Assembly: GCA_021163805.1 (NCBI GenBank)
Contig: JAGGTL010000062.1
Span: 1 to 16,911, forward strand
Direction of reading: 5' to 3'
DNA length: 16,911 nucleotides
From: Candidatus Aenigmatarchaeota archaeon
Lineage (GTDB): Archaea; Aenigmatarchaeota; Aenigmatarchaeia; QMZS01
The notes beneath the pieces were generated by a model, which saw nothing but the letters and a program-made list of their open reading frames with translations, ran no database searches and was not told the origin of the DNA. The position numbers were made by a program, and so were the translations under genes. Below are positions 13,002 to 16,911 of the stretch, in pieces (position 1 is the stretch's first letter; each line of letters starts with the position of its first letter).

Positions 13002-13991
13002 ATGGTGGAGAAAAACAAGATTGGATTATATGGTTTTGCAGCTCTATTTATTATTTTAATAATTGTCACTGGTTATTCTTTGTATTCTATTTACAGCACT
13101 TCGGAGCAGATGGCTAAACATTATGGAACGGGAATATCAAAATACTGGGCAGATTCGATGAACTGGCTAAAAAATAACACTCCAGAGTGCACTGTCGTTG
13201 CAACTTATTGGGATCCCGGTTATTGGATTGCCGCCCTTTCAGAAAGAAAAACAATTTATGATGGAGGGAGTCAAAATTCCCTGAGGCGAACTCCTGTTAA
13301 GGATTTAAACGGTCTGGACTGCATTGCAGATAGAGGCGGTTATATAAAGGAGGAAAATGGGGTGCAGTATTGCATAACAAGTAGAATGCAGGATATGGCT
13401 GGAGTATTATACACTTCAAATGAAACAAAAGCGGCGAAGATTTTAGAAACATATCTCGGAAATTGTTCAGAATTGTATGAACTGGCTTCAAGCGATTTGA
13501 TAGGAAAATCTCATTGGTGGAGTTATTTTTCAAATTGGGACCCAGAAAAGGGAAAGGGGCAGGCTTATAGTTATATTACGGTAAAATTGCAGGGTCAAAA
13601 GAAACTCTTACTGGAAAACGGCACCGCATTGATTTATGGACCATTTATTTTGAAAATAATCCGGGAAAATGATACCCAAAAAATTGAGCCGCTTCTCCTG
13701 CAGGAAGGAAGATACTATAAAATTAAAAATCTCGTGCTTCCGCAGAACAATACCCCCCTGAAATTATATTATCCGAACGCTTCCGTCCCAGGAACACTTT
13801 GGGTTGATCCAAGTTTTCAAATAGTAATTTATATGCCTCCGCAGATAGAAAATTCGATGTTCACAAGAATGTTTTTCTATAACGGGGAAGGCCTGAAATA
13901 TTTTGAGCCCGCCTACATAACTCCAGAAGTAAAATTATTCAAATTCAAGGTTGAGAAATTTAGAAAAGATTTAAGGGAAGGAAAGATTTAA
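13002..13991 (+). CDS. STT3/AglB-like oligosaccharyltransferase catalytic-region protein with a single N-terminal membrane anchor
   Basis: The 329-aa protein has one hydrophobic helix at about residues 9-31, then a soluble region matching the part of STT3/AglB that follows the last transmembrane helix. Landmarks are MNWLKNNTP (53-61), the WWDYG-motif region as YWDPGYWI (69-76), YDGGSQNSLRR (86-96), a DMAGVLYTS stretch, and HWWSYFSNWDP (about 174). In AglB this region binds the acceptor sequon, while the roughly 13 membrane helices bind the lipid-linked glycan and carry catalytic acidic residues. Those helices are missing: typical AglB has about 600-950 residues. The gene begins 21 bases after the GTPase stop with stops upstream in its frame, so it is not a truncated reading. 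It may be a subunit paired with a separate membrane half, an accessory sequon-recognition protein, or a decayed copy. Homology is strong; activity is unknown. Confidence 0.75.
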   Translation: MVEKNKIGLYGFAALFIILIIVTGYSLYSIYSTSEQMAKHYGTGISKYWADSMNWLKNNTPECTVVATYWDPGYWIAALSERKTIYDGGSQNSLRRTPVKDLNGLDCIADRGGYIKEENGVQYCITSRMQDMAGVLYTSNETKAAKILETYLGNCSELYELASSDLIGKSHWWSYFSNWDPEKGKGQAYSYITVKLQGQKKLLLENGTALIYGPFILKIIRENDTQKIEPLLLQEGRYYKIKNLVLPQNNTPLKLYYPNASVPGTLWVDPSFQIVIYMPPQIENSMFTRMFFYNGEGLKYFEPAYITPEVKLFKFKVEKFRKDLREGKI

Positions 13992-14020
13992 CAAAAATTT
14001 ACATTCAAGTATTTTCCTTG

Positions 14021-14033
14021 CTGTTTCAAACAG
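14021..14033. terminator. Small palindrome in the convergent gap, possible bidirectional terminator
   Basis: CTGTTTCAAACAG is a perfect 6-bp inverted repeat around one base, in the 47-base gap between convergent genes (13992-14038). Without a strong T-tract on either side it is weak evidence for a terminator; archaeal termination often needs only T-runs. The remaining bases of the gap hold nothing recognisable. Confidence 0.25.
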
Positions 14034-14038
14034 AAGTT

Positions 14039-15955
14039 TCATTTACCAATAGTCTTCCTGATTTTCCCTATGCACTCAGGATTGGAAAGAGTGCTTAAAT
14101 CACCGAGTTCTTCTCCGGTAAACAATCTCTTCAAAATTCTTCTCATTATTTTTCCGGATCTGGTCTTTGGCAACTCCATAACAAAATAAATCTCAGAAGG
14201 TCTTGCAATTTTTGAAATTTCTTTTTCAACTCTTTTCACTATTTCTTTTTTCATCTTTTCATTTGGTTTTCCAGATTTTAAAACGACAAAGGCTACTGGA
14301 ACTTCTCCTTTTATTTCGTGCGGAACTCCAATAACAGCGCACTCGTCAATTCTTTTATCTAAATCTATAATATTCTCCAACTCGCCCGTTGATATTCTGT
14401 GTCCCGCAACTTTAATTACATCATCTGCCCTTCCAACAATTCTTATTAATCCATTTCTATCTCTATATGCCAGATCACTTGTAAAATAAATTTTGTTTCC
14501 ATATTTACTCCAATAAGTATCAACATATTTTTTGTGGTTGTTGTAAACTCCTCTCAACATCCCGGGACTGAAAGGAGGCAGTATTACCAAATTTCCCTCT
14601 TTGTTTGCCGGAAGAGATTTTCCTTTATCGTCCAGAATGTCCGTTTTTATCCCCGGAAATGGAACTCCGGTAAAAGTTGGTTTGAAGGGGCCGATTCCCG
14701 GCAGAGAGGTTATCAAAATTCCTCCGGTTTCGGTTTGCCACCAGGTATCCAGAATTGGACACCTTTCTTTTCCGACTTCCCTATAAAACCAATGCCAAGC
14801 TTCTTCGTCAATTGGTTCTCCTACAGAGGCGATAATTTGCAGGGTGTTTAATTTCTCCTTGAGTTTTTTAATTTCTTTTTCAAACATTCTTATTGCGGTG
14901 GGAGCGGTATAAAAAGTTGTTACTCCATATTTTTCAATAATCCGGGCCCATCTGTCTGGAGTGGGAAAATCCGGAGCGCCTTCATACAGGACATAGGTGG
15001 TGCCGTTTAATAAAGGGCCATAACATGAATAAGTATGGCCGGTGATCCAACCCAAATCGGCAGTGCTCCAGAATATATCGTCATCAAAAAGATCAAATAT
15101 ATATTTTGCAGTCCAACAGGCCTGGACCGTATAACCTCCGCAGGTATGAACTATTCCCTTTGGCTTCCCCGTAGAACCAGAAGTAAATAAAATAAATAAT
15201 TTATCCTCTGAATTCATTTGTTCCGGTTTGCAATAATCTGATTGCCCTTCGATTAAATCATCAAAAAAATAATCTCTGCCTTTGACAAGTTTTATTTTGT
15301 TGTTCGCTCTTTTTGCAATAATTACTTTTTTAATATTTGTTCCTTTAATTCCCTCATCGGCGCTTTCTTTTAGATTAATTATTTTTCCCCTTCTATAATA
15401 TCCATCGGCGGTAATTAAAACCTTGGCTTCGGTTTCCTGCAATCTTATTTTCAAAGCGTTTGGGGAAAAAGCAGAAAACACCACGGAATGAACTGCCCCT
15501 ATTCTTGCGCAGGCCAGCATCGAAATTATCGTCTCGGGAATCATCGGCATATATATCCCGACAACATCTCCTTTTTTAACTCCCAATTTCTTCAAAGCGT
15601 TTGCGAATTTATTTACAAGTCTGTACAAATCATAATAGGTTAGTTTTATTTCCCTTTCTTCAACGGACTCGGGTTCAAAAATCAAAGCGACTTTATTTCT
15701 TCTTTTCTCAAGATTTCTATCGAGGCAATTATAACAAATATTTATTTTCCCTCCGACAAACCATTTAAAATAGGGAGGCTTGTGAACAAAGACCTTATTC
15801 CATTTTTTAAACCAATGCAACTCTTTTGCGAGTTTATCCCAGAATCTTATTGGATTTTTGTTTGCTTCTTTATAAATGGAATTGCTGTTTATCCATGCTC
15901 TTTTTTTAAATTCTTTGTCAGGAAAATAAGAAGTTCCCTTTTTTATTATTCCCAT
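14039..15955 (-). CDS. acs: AMP-forming acetyl-CoA synthetase
   Basis: This enzyme converts acetate, ATP and CoA into acetyl-CoA, AMP and PPi through an acetyl-adenylate, in the cytoplasm. At 638 aa it is full length. The N-terminal Acs domain is followed by YMPMIPE, the ATP-binding P-loop TSGSTGKPKG (258-267), the DTWWQTETGG block (403-412, whose Trp favours a small acyl chain such as acetate), TSDLAYRDRNGLIRIVGRAD (492-511) containing the hinge and adenine-site residues, and the C-terminal PKTRSGKIMRR with catalytic Lys602 (the lysine that protein acetylases modify in many Acs proteins). All catalytic motifs are present. It starts at ATG 15955 behind an AT-rich spacer with TATA candidates and no Shine-Dalgarno sequence. 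It stands alone as an anabolic or salvage route to acetyl-CoA from acetate; propionate use is possible. Identity is secure. Confidence 0.95.
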   Translation of the reverse strand: MGIIKKGTSYFPDKEFKKRAWINSNSIYKEANKNPIRFWDKLAKELHWFKKWNKVFVHKPPYFKWFVGGKINICYNCLDRNLEKRRNKVALIFEPESVEEREIKLTYYDLYRLVNKFANALKKLGVKKGDVVGIYMPMIPETIISMLACARIGAVHSVVFSAFSPNALKIRLQETEAKVLITADGYYRRGKIINLKESADEGIKGTNIKKVIIAKRANNKIKLVKGRDYFFDDLIEGQSDYCKPEQMNSEDKLFILFTSGSTGKPKGIVHTCGGYTVQACWTAKYIFDLFDDDIFWSTADLGWITGHTYSCYGPLLNGTTYVLYEGAPDFPTPDRWARIIEKYGVTTFYTAPTAIRMFEKEIKKLKEKLNTLQIIASVGEPIDEEAWHWFYREVGKERCPILDTWWQTETGGILITSLPGIGPFKPTFTGVPFPGIKTDILDDKGKSLPANKEGNLVILPPFSPGMLRGVYNNHKKYVDTYWSKYGNKIYFTSDLAYRDRNGLIRIVGRADDVIKVAGHRISTGELENIIDLDKRIDECAVIGVPHEIKGEVPVAFVVLKSGKPNEKMKKEIVKRVEKEISKIARPSEIYFVMELPKTRSGKIMRRILKRLFTGEELGDLSTLSNPECIGKIRKTIGK

Positions 15956-16033
15956 TATTAATTTAATTCTTTTAAATATAATTTTAAAATATAAAATTAA
16001 AATATAAAATATAAAAAGAAAAAAATCAAATGT
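15956..16033 (-). promoter_or_regulatory. AT-rich spacer with the acs promoter and T-tract terminator of the upstream gene
   Basis: This 78-base spacer is almost wholly A and T on the plus strand, with repeated AAAATATAAAATT-like units (15981-16016). On the minus strand it reads as T-runs (TTTTTTTCTTTTTATATTTT) just after the 76-aa gene, suited to archaeal T-tract termination. Further on, TATATTTAAAAG (15969-15980) and ATATTTTAAAAT lie 14-37 bases before the acs ATG and are candidate TATA boxes. The exact element cannot be chosen by eye. Confidence 0.4.
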
Positions 16034-16264
16034 TTAGAGTTCTTTTATTTTTTCGGATATGAACTCTTTCAGTTCTTCGTTGTCTGCGGGTATTGCTATG
16101 GATTTTTTGTATCTCTTGCTTCCGTCTGGAGCAAAGAATCCCCTTGCAATTTGCAGGAATTCATTTTCTCCGTCATCTCCCTTCGCCAGTTTTCTCGCTA
16201 TTTCTATAAAGTTGTTGTTTCCGAATTTTATTTCTTCACTTTTCAGCGTTTCAAATTCAACCAT
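16034..16264 (-). CDS. Small conserved-looking protein (76 aa), possibly PC4-like ssDNA-binding
   Basis: No family is certain. The body is short, soluble and charged: FGNNNFIEIARKLAKG, then ENEFLQIARGFFAPDGSKRY, KKSIAIPADNEELKEFISEK and a short end. The pattern (beta strands with FIEIAR and FLQIARGF, a turn with DG, a KR-rich strand KKSIAIP, then a C-terminal helix ELKEFISEKIKEL) resembles the PC4/Sub1 fold, whose consensus is roughly V-x-IREYY-x-DGE-x-P-x-KKGISL-x-W-x-LK-x-I. PC4-type proteins bind single-stranded DNA and can act in transcription or replication. This match is by eye and moderate; it could also be an unrelated DPANN small protein. It is monocistronic, with a TATA candidate (GTTTTTAAACTTTAATAAAG on the plus strand, 16285-16304) near -28 and T-rich DNA after it. 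Confidence 0.6.
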   Translation of the reverse strand: MVEFETLKSEEIKFGNNNFIEIARKLAKGDDGENEFLQIARGFFAPDGSKRYKKSIAIPADNEELKEFISEKIKEL

Positions 16265-16500
16265 TTGTTTTCACTTAATTAATTTGTTTTTAAACTTTAA
16301 TAAAGGTTGTTGACTTATTCGATATTTCCTTCTATCTTCGCTTGATTTAAATTTCTCTGATTATAGGTTATTTTTGTTCTGAAAGAGGAAATCATTATTT
16401 TGGAATTTTGGCAGAAATTTTAAAATAAATATAAAAATCTTTCTATAAAAAACAATTTTTAAAAATAAAAGAATTTTAAAAAATTAAAAGAAAACAAAAA
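16265..16500 (-). other. Intergenic region upstream of the 76-aa gene, with one 26-codon open frame
   Basis: The stretch between the 76-aa gene and the S-layer terminator has no recognised gene. One minus-strand open frame (16395 to 16315, MISSFRTKITYNQRNLNQAK then six residues and a stop) is preceded by an AT-rich, TATA-like segment (16418-16440). Peptide composition is hydrophilic and protein-like, but with 26 codons it may be chance. The left part (16285-16304) holds the TATA candidate of the 76-aa gene. I saw no convincing C/D-box or tRNA-like structure. Confidence 0.3.
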
Positions 16501-16518
16501 AAGCCTTTAAAAAGGCTT
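16470..16518 (-). terminator. Hairpin plus U-tract terminator of the S-layer gene
   Basis: AAGCCTTT (16501-16508) and AAAGGCTT (16511-16518) form a perfect 8-bp inverted repeat with a two-base loop, 14 bases after the S-layer stop. Reading the minus strand, a long T-rich tract (TTTTTGTTTTCTTTTAATTT) follows directly. This is the clearest terminator in the window and looks like a bacterial-style intrinsic terminator, although archaea mainly use the T-tract. Confidence 0.7.
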
Positions 16519-16532
16519 ATATCGGGACAGAA

Positions 16533-16911
16533 TTACTCCGTCTGATTTCCTTCGGTGAGAGGAGCCAGAGTTGGGCTTGTCGTACCAGTTACCTTGACTG
16601 CTGTTCCCGTTAATTTTGGTGCATATTCGTCGTAGTCATATTTCTGCAATACACTGCAAGCTGCCTGAGTGTTTTCTGCTTCCCAACCTGCAACAATTAA
16701 AGCAACTTTTCCGGTTGTGAAAGCGTCATTGACAAGTTTTATCACTGCGGCATTTTCTGGAATTGTTGATGCCTCTCCGTAACTTGGATAACTCAATCCA
16801 AGAGCCTGCGCAGTTAATCTGTTAACTGCCGGACCTCCAACCAAAATCAAATTCTTCTCAGTCTTCGCAGTTTCAATTTCCGGATCTGTATCCAATCTTG
16901 CAATGTTGTCC
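16533..16911 (-). CDS. C-terminal end of an S-layer protein (5' part outside window)
   Basis: The final 125 codons of a minus-strand gene that continues past the right edge. The sequence runs from DNIARLDTDPEIETAKTEKN through NLILVGGPAVNRLTAQALGL, then IPENAAVIKLVNDAF, VALIVAGWEAENTQAACSVL and a Thr-rich tail ending PLTEGNQTE. The NLILVGGP-x-VN and ALIVAGWEA-x-T motifs are those of the archaeal S-layer C-terminal domain known from methanococcal S-layer proteins and DPANN relatives. It is therefore a structural subunit of the cell-surface lattice outside the membrane. The tail has a sequon (NQT) and lacks a C-terminal membrane helix, so anchoring is by lattice contacts or the N-terminal part. 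Base composition is more GC-rich and codon-optimised than the neighbours, fitting high expression. A hairpin terminator follows. Confidence 0.85.
   Translation of the reverse strand, partial: DNIARLDTDPEIETAKTEKNLILVGGPAVNRLTAQALGLSYPSYGEASTIPENAAVIKLVNDAFTTGKVALIVAGWEAENTQAACSVLQKYDYDEYAPKLTGTAVKVTGTTSPTLAPLTEGNQTE

Noticed and set aside
15981..16016. AT-rich tandem repeat as an origin or CRISPR-like array
   Set aside because: Units are short, imperfect and purely A/T, without spacers of constant length; explained as a T-tract terminator and TATA region.
16315..16440. C/D-box RNA or other ncRNA in the gap
   Set aside because: ATGATTT and CTGA-like words occur, but spacing and terminal stem of a C/D RNA are not met.

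Overview
This AT-rich window reads as the chromosome of a small-genome archaeon, most likely a DPANN lineage (Pacearchaeota, Woesearchaeota or Nanoarchaeota-like). The grounds are: archaeal ribosomal proteins S28e and L24e, an archaeal YchF-type GTPase with a TGS domain, an STT3/AglB-type oligosaccharyltransferase domain, an archaeal S-layer C-terminus, a pilin-like peptide, almost no intergenic space, and most starts without a Shine-Dalgarno sequence but with a TATA-like element about 20-30 bases upstream, as expected for leaderless mRNAs. The lineage is an inference from gene content; no rRNA is present.

Layout. Positions 1-5104 (minus strand) hold three envelope genes in a row: a giant secreted, C-terminally anchored, sequon-rich surface protein of 1093 aa; a tiny membrane/coiled-coil protein overlapping it by ATGA; and a secreted beta-propeller protein that runs off the left edge. 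A 129-bp divergent promoter region separates these from a plus-strand operon (5234-9598) for UDP-GlcNAc: glmS split into two genes, a phosphohexomutase, and a GlmU-like bifunctional nucleotidyltransferase/acetyltransferase. A convergent minus-strand block (9595-10798) encodes S28e, L24e, a possible 26-aa membrane peptide and a dolichol-phosphate-mannose-synthase-like GT2 glycosyltransferase. Next come an XRE-family regulator (plus), a pilin-like protein (minus), a YchF/OBG GTPase (plus) and a stand-alone STT3/AglB catalytic-region homologue with one membrane anchor (plus). The right part, on the minus strand, holds AMP-forming acetyl-CoA synthetase, a 76-aa protein resembling PC4-type ssDNA-binding proteins, and the C-terminal end of an S-layer protein with a clear hairpin/U-tract terminator.

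How the genes fit together: the glm operon supplies UDP-GlcNAc, the GT2 may charge a lipid carrier, the STT3-like protein may act in N-glycosylation, and the three large surface proteins are dense in N-X-S/T sequons and are plausible acceptors. The main oddities are the split GlmS with three in-frame stops in its linker, the STT3-like protein lacking the multi-pass membrane half, and several short overlapping or tiny genes. I see no CRISPR array, transposase, tRNA or rRNA.
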